Assembly (NCBI GenBank): GCA_022340305.1
Contig: JAJDOF010000143.1
Location: forward strand, 1 to 50,097
Length of the DNA: 50,097 bases
Direction of reading: 5' to 3'
From: Gammaproteobacteria bacterium
GTDB lineage: Bacteria > Pseudomonadota > Gammaproteobacteria > GCA-001735895
Both the position numbers and the translations under genes were made by a program. The notes beneath the pieces were generated by a model. The model saw nothing but the letters and a program-made list of their open reading frames with translations, ran no database searches and had not been told where the DNA came from. Shown in pieces: positions 25,447 through 33,581 of this stretch (positions are counted from its first letter, which is position 1; each line of letters opens with the position of its first letter).

Positions 25447-26222
25447 TCGTTTACTTCCTCGTTGTTGTTGGTGGTGCTGGTCGTTGAAAAAATAACATAT
25501 TCATTCACTTCGAATCGAAACAGGAAACTGCGGCTGACGAAACGCTGTATACCGATTCCGACCTGGGCAAAAGTATTGACATCGTCATTGCCCGCGAGCA
25601 GTGTGCTGCTGGGGCTCACATCGATCTTGCCAACACCGAGCGTCAGGTAAGGGGAGTACTTAAGGTCCGGTAGCGGTTGCATCACCAGGTTGCCCTTGAA
25701 AAAAGTGCTGCTCGATATGCTGCCTACCGATTGTCCGAAATGCCCTTCGGCGACCAGGTTCTCGGTAAGCGAGTAACCGCCAAAAATAGTGAACACCGGC
25801 GCCGATGCGAACTCACCCGTGGTAACACCCATTACCCATTTGCGCTCGGCAAAATCGCTGGCATCGAGCTCGACCACCTTGAACGGTTGGCCCGAGGGCT
25901 GCAGTGTATGGCGCATCTGCTCACGGCTAACCCAGCCGGTCTTGCCATCGCCGGTTTCGATTTTAAACCAGTTGGTCTTGCGGATTAATATGCTGACCTC
26001 GGCCCCTCGATCGACGACGTGGAAAATCGGGTAGCCAGCACTCGGGCCAGTATGCAATTCGACAAACGGGTCGGCGATAGTGACCCGGAAACCCGACTCA
26101 TCGGGATCCGACGTTTCCCCAGGCGGCTCAGCCTGGGTTGCCGACTGCGCCGACGACACCTGACTGACGCAGACCAGCAACAAAAACAGACCGATAAACA
26201 ACCCTTCCCTTAATCTGTGCAA
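25416..26222 (-). CDS. Exported SH3-domain and outer-membrane barrel protein
   Basis: A 268-residue exported protein with a bacterial SH3 domain just after the signal peptide (about 45-105: FVELHTGPSAGYPIFHVVDR and WFKIETGDGKTGWVSREQM), which usually binds peptidoglycan or protein. A C-terminal barrel (about 125-268: FTIFGGYSLTENLVAEGHFG, YLTLGVGKIDVSPSSTL) ends in an aromatic strand, KFGFAVFY. It may anchor the outer-membrane complex to the cell wall. No ATG fits; the TTG at 26222 gives a good signal peptide, with a TTG seven codons later as an alternative. It overlaps the next barrel gene by 31 bp, so the two are probably co-translated. Confidence 0.8.
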   Translation of the reverse strand: MHRLREGLFIGLFLLLVCVSQVSSAQSATQAEPPGETSDPDESGFRVTIADPFVELHTGPSAGYPIFHVVDRGAEVSILIRKTNWFKIETGDGKTGWVSREQMRHTLQPSGQPFKVVELDASDFAERKWVMGVTTGEFASAPVFTIFGGYSLTENLVAEGHFGQSVGSISSSTFFKGNLVMQPLPDLKYSPYLTLGVGKIDVSPSSTLLAGNDDVNTFAQVGIGIQRFVSRSFLFRFEVNEYVIFSTTSTTNNNEEVNEWKFGFAVFY

Positions 26223-26268
26223 ACTTGTGATTCCGCTGTCAATTCAGTCAAGCTTAGTACAGTCAAGG

Positions 26269-29133
26269 TTAGTTTTGTGGCGCGTCAGGATCAAACGGAT
26301 TATTGAAATTTTGCGCACCGATATCGAGCCACTCGCTGATCAGCTTCAATTCGGCATCGTCCAGCATGCCCGTATGATCGACCAGACCGGTTACGGATCG
26401 GCTATTATCGTCCAGCTCGGTACCCGTCATTTTCTCGATAAAATAACTCGCGCGCGCGCCATTGACCGTCATGCTCGGCCTGACCTGCGCCGCAGGATCG
26501 ATCTGATCGATAAACCCGCCCATGCCATCCGGCACCGAAATGGTAAAATCCACCAGCGCTCCGCCCACCAGTTGCTGGCCATCATCCGCAACAAACAATT
26601 CGAGGTAAGAACGCATAAACTGGGCCGGGTTCTGGTTGGGGTCAAGGGTTAAATCGAGTTGCCCATATGCTACCCGCTGCCCATCGTCCGTGGTATGACA
26701 TTCGATGCAAGTGTCGTCACCCTTCATGTTCGGCGTATTTGTCACCTTGAGCAATGTATTAGTCGGATCACTGGCCGGCGGATTATCGGGTGCTTCCGGG
26801 GTCACCAGATCGGCCCCGCGATCCCGTTCCCAGATCGCCTGGATCTGCTGCGGGTAGTTAATGATGCTGCGACAATTGAAAGCCCACGACGGCGAGCAAA
26901 ACTGATTGGCCGGCGACGGTATCGAAATATCCAGGTCCGCGTAGCGGTAGGCATAAGAAGCATCGGGGGCGCGTGGTCCCGCGGGATCGGTCCAGTAGTC
27001 TTCGTATTCCAGGTCCAGACTCAACTGTGGCTCACTACCCGGCGGCACCATCACGCCGACACGGTCAAATCGCACCTCGGCCATGGTTTCCCCCAGGTTA
27101 CCCCAATAGGCATTGGTTGTGCCGGGTATCACGGTGTTGGCGAACTCGAGCGTACTTGACAATCCGGCATTGATCGACGGCGCCGTCGCATCGCTACGCC
27201 CGTGAATTTCAGGCGTCGTAGCCGCGGCGCCCTGGCTATGGCAACCATTGCAGGTCAGCGTATCCCCGGCCCTGACCTGCAGCCAGTTGAGATGCAGCGG
27301 ACCGATTCGCCGACCCTCACCATCGAGCACTTCGAGCGCCAATGGCAGGTTCGCAGGTACCTTGGTCTTCACCGAGCCATCGGGTTCCACCGGCGCGTAA
27401 CCGACAATTTCGCGCATGCCGCGGATGCGCTGCAGTCCGAAGGCATTATTGGCAGGATCCGGGGGATTCGTGAGGTCAGGATCCTGCCGATCGGGAAAAG
27501 TCACCGGCCGGGTGAAACGTACGAATCGCGCCGGGCGCTGGTCGGCCGTCGCCTTCAGCGGATCGGCGAAATCCTGAACCGTGGTTATTGCGGCAGCACT
27601 CGTACACTGATTGAAGAAGCAGCCGTCAAAGCTGGTATCGCCGAGATCATACACACTCTTGATGTTAATCGCCCCGAGCTTGTCATCCTCCCAGGCGGTA
27701 ACGATTTCACCGGGCCCCTTGTCGAATATGATCGAGGGCAGGTCTCGCTGCTGTATCGTGATGGCCTCGGTGATGATCATGCCCTGCTCCGCCAATACGA
27801 TCGGTTTTTCGGTATTTTCATTCATGTCGTACAGCCAGATGGAATATGCCGGTGCCGCTTCGGCCGCCGACGGGTCACTCAGGTAGGGTTCCACGCAAGG
27901 GCGTATCTGGGCGTTAACGGTGAGTTGGCAGGTCGACTTGCTGACCAGCATTCGGTTGCTGCCATCCCACAGCGGGTAGGCTGACGCGTAGCGCCCAGCG
28001 ATCGAAATAGACCCGTCGTTGACCACCCCGTTGATGGTTGCCGATTCTTGCGCCGGCCCTGTAAGTCCGGTTCTGGACCACACCGGCTTATCGTTATCGC
28101 TAAATTGAGCCGCATCTATAATGACGATGTCGCCACCGTCGAAAGTACCGTTGTAAGGTCGGGTAATAACCATCAGGTCACCGCTTTGCATTTCCCGGGT
28201 GTAGCCAAACTGGATCTCGGCGCCATTGCTGCCGGTGTTGTGACTGTTGCGGCCATACAGTAATTCGAGCTCGCTGCCATCGGGATTAACGGTGTAATAA
28301 TGCATCCCCTTGTCACCAACGGCGTTGTCCCAGCGGCTGAAAATAATTTTCCCGTCGTCCAGCCGTGACAATACCTGTGGATAAAGATCATGGCTCAGGT
28401 TGAGGGAGATCTGTCGTATGCTGGTGCCGTCAGAGTTCATCACGTGCAAGGTCATGGCGAGGATGTTTCTGTCCTCGTCCAGCGCCTGGTAGCCAGGTTT
28501 GCCTTCGTTGATCAGGTTTTGACTCGCCTGTTTCTGCCGGCTCGAGGTAAACACGATACGGCCATCGGGCAAATAGCTCGGAAACAGGTCGTCACCCAGT
28601 TCCGCGGTCCCCACATCGACGATTATGCGGCGCAAACTCTCGGTAACCAGATCATATTCATAAATATTCCAGCTCGGTACGACCTCGTCATTCGGATTTG
28701 GATCGAAAAGCCGCAGCGAAAAAATCAGTTTGCTGCCGTCGTAAGAGGAATTAAGGCCCTTGATATCACCACTACCGAGGGTTACCGACCTGGTGATATT
28801 GGTAATCGACGCGCTGGCCGCCGTGCTGGTTCGCAGGTACAGGTCGCCACCGGCGCTGAACAGCAGCGGCTCGCGCAGATCGGCCTGTATTTCGACACCC
28901 ATGTCGTCGACCGGTATCGGACGCTTGATGAAGGCGATCGGGATTTGAATAATGCCCGGATCGATGCCACCACCCTCTGAAGACCCGGGTTGGCAGGCAC
29001 TTAATGCAGCCACAATGGCGCAAATAATCACCATACCAAGAAATGGTATTCGGCAAAGGTTCCATTGCTGGCTAGTGCCCACTGGCATTAGTTGTATTTC
29101 TATCGGCTTCATTAGTTTCGCTATAAATTCCAT
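26269..29133 (-). CDS. HzsA-related diheme c-type lipoprotein
   Basis: A 954-residue protein with a lipoprotein signal (lipobox ALSAC). The first two thirds are beta-propeller-like with PD40/TolB-type repeats (FPSYLPDGRIVFTSSR, LYPQVLSRLDDGKIIFSRW). The C-terminal third resembles the region shared with the hydrazine synthase alpha subunit. Two heme-binding motifs are present: CNGCH (628-632, DNA 27238-27252) and CIECH (809-813, DNA 26695-26709). Despite the family name, hydrazine synthesis is not implied: no HzsB/HzsC and no anammox genes are seen. It is the first gene of the leftward arm and probably a surface or periplasmic electron carrier or sensor. Alternative ATGs lie 7 and 15 codons downstream. 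Confidence 0.85.
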   Translation of the reverse strand: MEFIAKLMKPIEIQLMPVGTSQQWNLCRIPFLGMVIICAIVAALSACQPGSSEGGGIDPGIIQIPIAFIKRPIPVDDMGVEIQADLREPLLFSAGGDLYLRTSTAASASITNITRSVTLGSGDIKGLNSSYDGSKLIFSLRLFDPNPNDEVVPSWNIYEYDLVTESLRRIIVDVGTAELGDDLFPSYLPDGRIVFTSSRQKQASQNLINEGKPGYQALDEDRNILAMTLHVMNSDGTSIRQISLNLSHDLYPQVLSRLDDGKIIFSRWDNAVGDKGMHYYTVNPDGSELELLYGRNSHNTGSNGAEIQFGYTREMQSGDLMVITRPYNGTFDGGDIVIIDAAQFSDNDKPVWSRTGLTGPAQESATINGVVNDGSISIAGRYASAYPLWDGSNRMLVSKSTCQLTVNAQIRPCVEPYLSDPSAAEAAPAYSIWLYDMNENTEKPIVLAEQGMIITEAITIQQRDLPSIIFDKGPGEIVTAWEDDKLGAINIKSVYDLGDTSFDGCFFNQCTSAAAITTVQDFADPLKATADQRPARFVRFTRPVTFPDRQDPDLTNPPDPANNAFGLQRIRGMREIVGYAPVEPDGSVKTKVPANLPLALEVLDGEGRRIGPLHLNWLQVRAGDTLTCNGCHSQGAAATTPEIHGRSDATAPSINAGLSSTLEFANTVIPGTTNAYWGNLGETMAEVRFDRVGVMVPPGSEPQLSLDLEYEDYWTDPAGPRAPDASYAYRYADLDISIPSPANQFCSPSWAFNCRSIINYPQQIQAIWERDRGADLVTPEAPDNPPASDPTNTLLKVTNTPNMKGDDTCIECHTTDDGQRVAYGQLDLTLDPNQNPAQFMRSYLELFVADDGQQLVGGALVDFTISVPDGMGGFIDQIDPAAQVRPSMTVNGARASYFIEKMTGTELDDNSRSVTGLVDHTGMLDDAELKLISEWLDIGAQNFNNPFDPDAPQN

Positions 29134-29505
29134 TTGGCTGACTCTCGCGACACTGGTTGCCAGAGGTTTTCAATTTCCGTGACTGGTTTCAAGATTATCT
29201 GCGACTTTGTATGTCTAGCTCCCGCTTTCTGACAAAGGGCCTGTTTTTGCTTACCAACGGTATACGTAACCTCGCTTCACTCTCGTAAACTTGAGTCTGG
29301 GGATTTGCTCCGTGGAAACTGCATAGCGAGGAATTTAAAGCTTAACAGCAATCCGAAAATGGTCTGGAATATTTTGCTTATTGTGACTTATTCCCGGGTT
29401 TAATTTTCAACCGCTGCTAACACCCTGTGCTAGATTTAATGCAGCGACAGGTATCACATTGGCAAGATTGCCGTAAGGATCAGGCCGCAAAAATCAGGGA
29501 GAGAG
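29134..29505. other. Divergent control region of the envelope locus
   Basis: This 372-bp AT-richer region separates the two arms of the locus and should hold both promoters. A leftward promoter candidate is listed separately. On the right, the Shine-Dalgarno-like AGGGAGAGAG lies directly before the TTG at 29506. I see no FNR-type box, no long palindrome and no small gene here; TTGGCAAGATTGCC (29459-29472) is a loose inverted repeat that could be an operator. Confidence 0.5.
29208..29235 (-). promoter_or_regulatory. Putative promoter for the leftward envelope arm
   Basis: On the minus strand TTGTCA (29235-29230) and CATACA (29213-29208) are spaced 16 bp apart and lie about 75-100 bp before the HzsA-related gene start at 29133. 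The -35 box is good and the -10 box is poor, so the call is tentative. Confidence 0.35.
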
Positions 29506-30831
29506 TTGAAAAGCCTCATGAGAATAACGAAGATTATCTTACTGTCGCTTTGCGCGGTAACCGTGGTGATCAGCCAGGCAGCATGGGCCGGTGACAGGGA
29601 ACGCAACCAGGCCAAGCGCATCCACGATCGCCTGACCGGCGTCACCGCGAGCAACGCGGTCCTCGACGTGATGGAGGGAATGATTATCACGGACTCCAGT
29701 GGCAAGAGTGCCGCTGAGTACGCAATTTCCATAACGCCGAATCCCAGTGTTACCCCCAGCCTGAATTCGAATGCCCGCTACTTCTATAATGTCACTCTGA
29801 AAAATTTCGCCGCACCCTGGACCAACGAAGAGCAAACCGTTTTTACCCCGCTGAACGATTACTCGGCAACCGTGGTCGGCGCGATACGCGACGCCATCGA
29901 TTTCAGGCGAATACTCTACGATGACCTCGTCTACATCGGTAAAGCCGGCGGAATAAGCCCTTATGCAAACAACAATAACGACCACTACGAGGAGCTCGAA
30001 AACCTCGGTCCCTTTGCCGGCGACCTGTCTGACAACGCCATCCTGGCCATCGATGCGCAGAGCAATGTCAGCGGGCTGGATAGCGACGCCACCGCCGGGG
30101 TAATGACCAGCCGCGCGGGTGCGATGGCCTTTTATTCCGACGGCACCAATCGCGCCATGTTTCGCTTCACCCTGATGAACCATCTGTGCACCGATCTCGA
30201 ACCACTCAAGGACGTGTCGCGCATTCCCGATCGAGTACGACGTGACGTGTCGCGCAGTCCGGGCGGCGACAGCCGCATATTTCTCAACGGCTGCGTGGGT
30301 TGCCATGCCGGCATGGATGGTATGGCCGGCGCCTTCGCTTACTATGAGTGGGATTACAACAACGATAAATCCGATGGCCGCCTCGTGTATCGGGATACCA
30401 GTCACCCGAAGTTCGATCCCGCCACCGGCGTATCCCTCAAGCACAATATCAACGAGAACAACTTCGAATATGGCTATATCACCACCGACGACAGCTGGAT
30501 CAACTACTGGCGCAACGGCCCGAATTCCAAGCTCGGTAACCGGATCAGCGATCCCGGTATCGGCTGGGGGGGCTATAGTGGTGAGCAGCTGGACAGCAAG
30601 GATAACGCGATCGGCAATGGCGCCAAGTCGCTCGGTATCGAGCTGGCCAACAGCAAGGCCTTCGCCCAGTGCCAGGTAGACAAGGCATTCAAGGCGATCT
30701 GCTTGCGAGATCCGAACGTCTTCGCCGCGGACCGCGTGGCGCGTAACACAATCGTGGACAACTTCAAGGGCGGTGGCTACAACATGCGCGGGGTGTTCAC
30801 CGATGTCGCTGCTTTCTGCAAGGGGAATTGA
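29506..30831 (+). CDS. Exported monoheme c-type protein of the envelope locus
   Basis: A 441-residue exported protein (signal peptide ends AAWAGD, near residue 29) with a single c-type heme motif CVGCH (263-267, DNA 30292-30306) in NGCVGCHAGMDGMAGAFAYY. The sequence around the heme resembles the CVGCHxxMDPLAGAF segment of the cytochrome-like DUF1588/DUF1592 proteins of planctomycetes and myxobacteria, and the C-terminal FAQCQVDKAFKAICLR recalls their C-terminal helix. The start is TTG at 29506 directly after AGGGAGAGAG; the ATG at 29518 is an alternative. Its stop overlaps the next gene by 4 bp. I infer an electron-carrying partner of the downstream diheme LamG lipoprotein. Confidence 0.78.
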   Translation: MKSLMRITKIILLSLCAVTVVISQAAWAGDRERNQAKRIHDRLTGVTASNAVLDVMEGMIITDSSGKSAAEYAISITPNPSVTPSLNSNARYFYNVTLKNFAAPWTNEEQTVFTPLNDYSATVVGAIRDAIDFRRILYDDLVYIGKAGGISPYANNNNDHYEELENLGPFAGDLSDNAILAIDAQSNVSGLDSDATAGVMTSRAGAMAFYSDGTNRAMFRFTLMNHLCTDLEPLKDVSRIPDRVRRDVSRSPGGDSRIFLNGCVGCHAGMDGMAGAFAYYEWDYNNDKSDGRLVYRDTSHPKFDPATGVSLKHNINENNFEYGYITTDDSWINYWRNGPNSKLGNRISDPGIGWGGYSGEQLDSKDNAIGNGAKSLGIELANSKAFAQCQVDKAFKAICLRDPNVFAADRVARNTIVDNFKGGGYNMRGVFTDVAAFCKGN

Positions 30832-33572
30832 TCATGAAGCGGACTCCCTCATTGCTCAAATATTTGTTTCTCCTGCTGGTCATCGGCATGCTGGCTGCCT
30901 GTGACGGCAGTGTCGGTACTACCAGCAATCCTGATCTGAGAACGGGTGATGGCAGTTATACCGGGCCGCCGGCGAAAACAGCCGACATCCGTTCCTTTCA
31001 GCTCAATTTCTGGCAATTCCTGAAAGCGGAAAACCGCTGTGGCCAATGCCATGGTAAAGGCCAGGTGCCGGTATTTGTCAATCTCGACGACGTCAACAAG
31101 GCCTATTCGGAAGCTGTCAAGTACGCCAACCTGGAAGATCCGGCCGCCTCCGCACTGGTCGCCAAGGTCGGTGGCGGACACAACTGCTGGCTCGGCTCGC
31201 TTTCCGCCTGCGCCACCACGGTCGAGCAGATGATCAGCAACTGGGCGACCGACTCGAATATCACTTCGGCCCGCCTGATTCAGCTGCAGGCGCCGATCCT
31301 CCGTGTGCCGGACAATTTCAAATCTTTCCCTGCAGCCGCAGACACGCTGGGCACCAACGGTAGCAGTTTTGAAAATACCGTCTACCCGCTGCTGATCGGC
31401 ACGACCCCGCTAATCGCCAACGACAACTGCCAGAACTGCCACGAACCAACGGGTCCCCAGTTGCCGCAGGCGCCATTTTTCGCGAGCCCGGACGTCGATA
31501 TCGCCTATGCCGCTGCCAAATCGAAGATGAACCTGAATTCGCCCGATCAATCCCGATTCGTCGAGCGTCTGCAACAATTGCACAATTGCTGGAGCACCTG
31601 TACGGCTGACGCTAGCGCAATGACCGACGTCATCGCGCTGTGGGCTGAAGGCATCGCCAAAACAACAGTTGATAGTACCCTGCTAACCAGCATGGCGCTG
31701 ACCCTGGGCGATGGTGTCGTCGCTGCGGGTGGTAATCGCCACGAGGGCAACCTGTTCGCGTTGTGGGAATTCAAGACACGCAGCGGGCTCACGGCCTATG
31801 ATACCAGCGGTATCGATCCGGCGATCAACCTGACACTTATCAGTAACGACGTTTCCGGTGACACGGTTAAATGGCTCGACAGCTACGGCCTGAATTTCAA
31901 TGGCGGGCGCGCCCAGGCGCTGACCTTCGACAGCGAAAAAATGCATACCTTCATTCAGTCTACCGGCGAGTATGCGCTCGAGGCCTGGGTTGTTCCTGCC
32001 AATGTGACCCAGCCGAATGCAAGCATCGCCAGTTACTCCGGAAGTGACAATGCGCGCAATTTCACCCTCACCCAGGACATGTACAATTACGATTTTTATA
32101 ATCGTATCGCGGTGGATCCGCCACGGCCAAACGGCGACCCGGCACTGTCCAGCGGCGAAGGTGACGAAGAACTCGTGCAGTCCAGCCTGCAGCACGTGGT
32201 TGTCAATTACGACCCCGACACGGGTCGCAGCATTTACATCAATGGCGCACTGGTCAACGTGACCGATCCGGTAAGCGGAACGAGTACGGTCAGCAATGCC
32301 TGGAACGACGGCTTCACCCTGACGCTCGGCAATGAACTCTCGGGCCAGCGACCCTGGCGGGGACACCTGCGCATGCTGGCCATGCACAGCCGTACCCTGA
32401 CCCAGGAACAGGTGTTGCAAAATTTTGATGCCGGCGTCGGTGAAAAGTACTTGCTGCTGTTTTATATCGGACACCAGGCCGGCGTACCGGACGACAGCTA
32501 TATCATGTTCGAAGTATCGCGCTACGACGAATACAGCTATCTGTTCAACAAGCCGACCTTTATCAATCTCAACCCTGACTGGACACCGGTGGCGGTCGAA
32601 ATCGCCGGTATGCGCATCGGCATCAATGGCAAAGAAGCCTCTGCCGGGCAAGCCTATGCGAATCTCAATACCAGCGTCGATGGCAGCTACGACCCGCAGT
32701 TCGGACAGCTGCTATCATCATTGGGCACCATCATTCCGTTGCAGAACGGGGACGAAAGCGATCAGTTTTTCCTGACATTCGAAAAAATCGGCACGCGAAC
32801 CAGAGACTACCAGGAGGCGCCGGTTACCGTCGCCGCGCCTCCAGGTGACCCTGCTGACCCGGTTTCCGCCGATATCGGGGTGCGTACCTTCGAGGAAATC
32901 AACGCGACCATAGCCGCGATCACCGGTGTCGATATCAACAATACGGGCGATCCTGGCGATCCAGACAGTAAAGGTGTGAAAGGCGTGTTCGACGATTATT
33001 ATCAACAGTTGCCGTCGACCGAGGCAATCGACGCCTTCCTGCCATCGCATCAAATGGCGATTGCCCAGCTCGCGCTGACATCCTGTAGCGAACTGGTCGA
33101 AGGCAGGGGCAGTATACCGGCAAGCAGTTTTTTCCCTGGATTCGTTTTCAACCAGTCTTCGCAGGGGGCATTCGGACCGCCGCCACCTTCAGTTGAACTG
33201 TATTATCCGCTTCCGGATCCCGCCGATCCAACAGCGACACAGCTTGCCAACCGGAGTTTGATCATCGATCCGTTGCTGACGCGGGCGATGAACGTGATTG
33301 CTCCCGCGAGCACCAGTAATTTAACCAGTCAACCCGATGCGGTCATCATCCACGATATGCTGGGCTCAGACCAGCCCCAGGAACTCGATGCGGCGATCAC
33401 CGCAAACACGGACTATACGAGCCTGATTGATCAAATGCTGAGCTGCAAACCACCAGTGACAATACCACCAACGACCAGCTGTACCCCGATCAATTCGATC
33501 CCGAGAACCGCCCAGATCATCAAGGCCGTCTGTGCTGCAGCCGTTGGCAGCGCAGTCATGATGGTACAATAG
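30828..33572 (+). CDS. Lipoprotein with two tandem heme modules and a LamG-like domain
   Basis: A 914-residue lipoprotein (lipobox MLAAC, Cys25). Two related heme modules follow: CGQCH (71-75) with HNCW at 118-121 and Cys128, and CQNCH (201-205) with HNCW at 252-255 and Cys258. Both share a DV..AY..A....NL..P..S spacer. A concanavalin A/LamG-like jelly roll occupies about 310-530 (YALEAWVVPANVTQPNASIA, LRMLAMHSRTLTQEQVLQNF). The remainder shows no recognised domain. Heme modules plus LamG next to a DUF1501-like protein parallels the planctomycete PSCyt/LamG-DUF1501 pairs. It is probably anchored at the outer membrane to bind a polymer or protein while carrying electrons. Confidence 0.82.
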   Translation: MIMKRTPSLLKYLFLLLVIGMLAACDGSVGTTSNPDLRTGDGSYTGPPAKTADIRSFQLNFWQFLKAENRCGQCHGKGQVPVFVNLDDVNKAYSEAVKYANLEDPAASALVAKVGGGHNCWLGSLSACATTVEQMISNWATDSNITSARLIQLQAPILRVPDNFKSFPAAADTLGTNGSSFENTVYPLLIGTTPLIANDNCQNCHEPTGPQLPQAPFFASPDVDIAYAAAKSKMNLNSPDQSRFVERLQQLHNCWSTCTADASAMTDVIALWAEGIAKTTVDSTLLTSMALTLGDGVVAAGGNRHEGNLFALWEFKTRSGLTAYDTSGIDPAINLTLISNDVSGDTVKWLDSYGLNFNGGRAQALTFDSEKMHTFIQSTGEYALEAWVVPANVTQPNASIASYSGSDNARNFTLTQDMYNYDFYNRIAVDPPRPNGDPALSSGEGDEELVQSSLQHVVVNYDPDTGRSIYINGALVNVTDPVSGTSTVSNAWNDGFTLTLGNELSGQRPWRGHLRMLAMHSRTLTQEQVLQNFDAGVGEKYLLLFYIGHQAGVPDDSYIMFEVSRYDEYSYLFNKPTFINLNPDWTPVAVEIAGMRIGINGKEASAGQAYANLNTSVDGSYDPQFGQLLSSLGTIIPLQNGDESDQFFLTFEKIGTRTRDYQEAPVTVAAPPGDPADPVSADIGVRTFEEINATIAAITGVDINNTGDPGDPDSKGVKGVFDDYYQQLPSTEAIDAFLPSHQMAIAQLALTSCSELVEGRGSIPASSFFPGFVFNQSSQGAFGPPPPSVELYYPLPDPADPTATQLANRSLIIDPLLTRAMNVIAPASTSNLTSQPDAVIIHDMLGSDQPQELDAAITANTDYTSLIDQMLSCKPPVTIPPTTSCTPINSIPRTAQIIKAVCAAAVGSAVMMVQ

Positions 33573-33581
33573 GACTTAAAC

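Noticed and set aside
26269..29133. Hydrazine synthase (anammox) function
   Set aside because: Only an HzsA-related protein is present; no HzsB, HzsC or other anammox genes, and the gene set is proteobacterial and respiratory.
29539..32651. Long antisense open frames (minus 29539-30444, 301 codons; minus 31683-32651, 322 codons) opposite the heme genes
   Set aside because: They mirror well-supported genes on the plus strand with heme motifs and signal peptides, and show no domain or start signals of their own.
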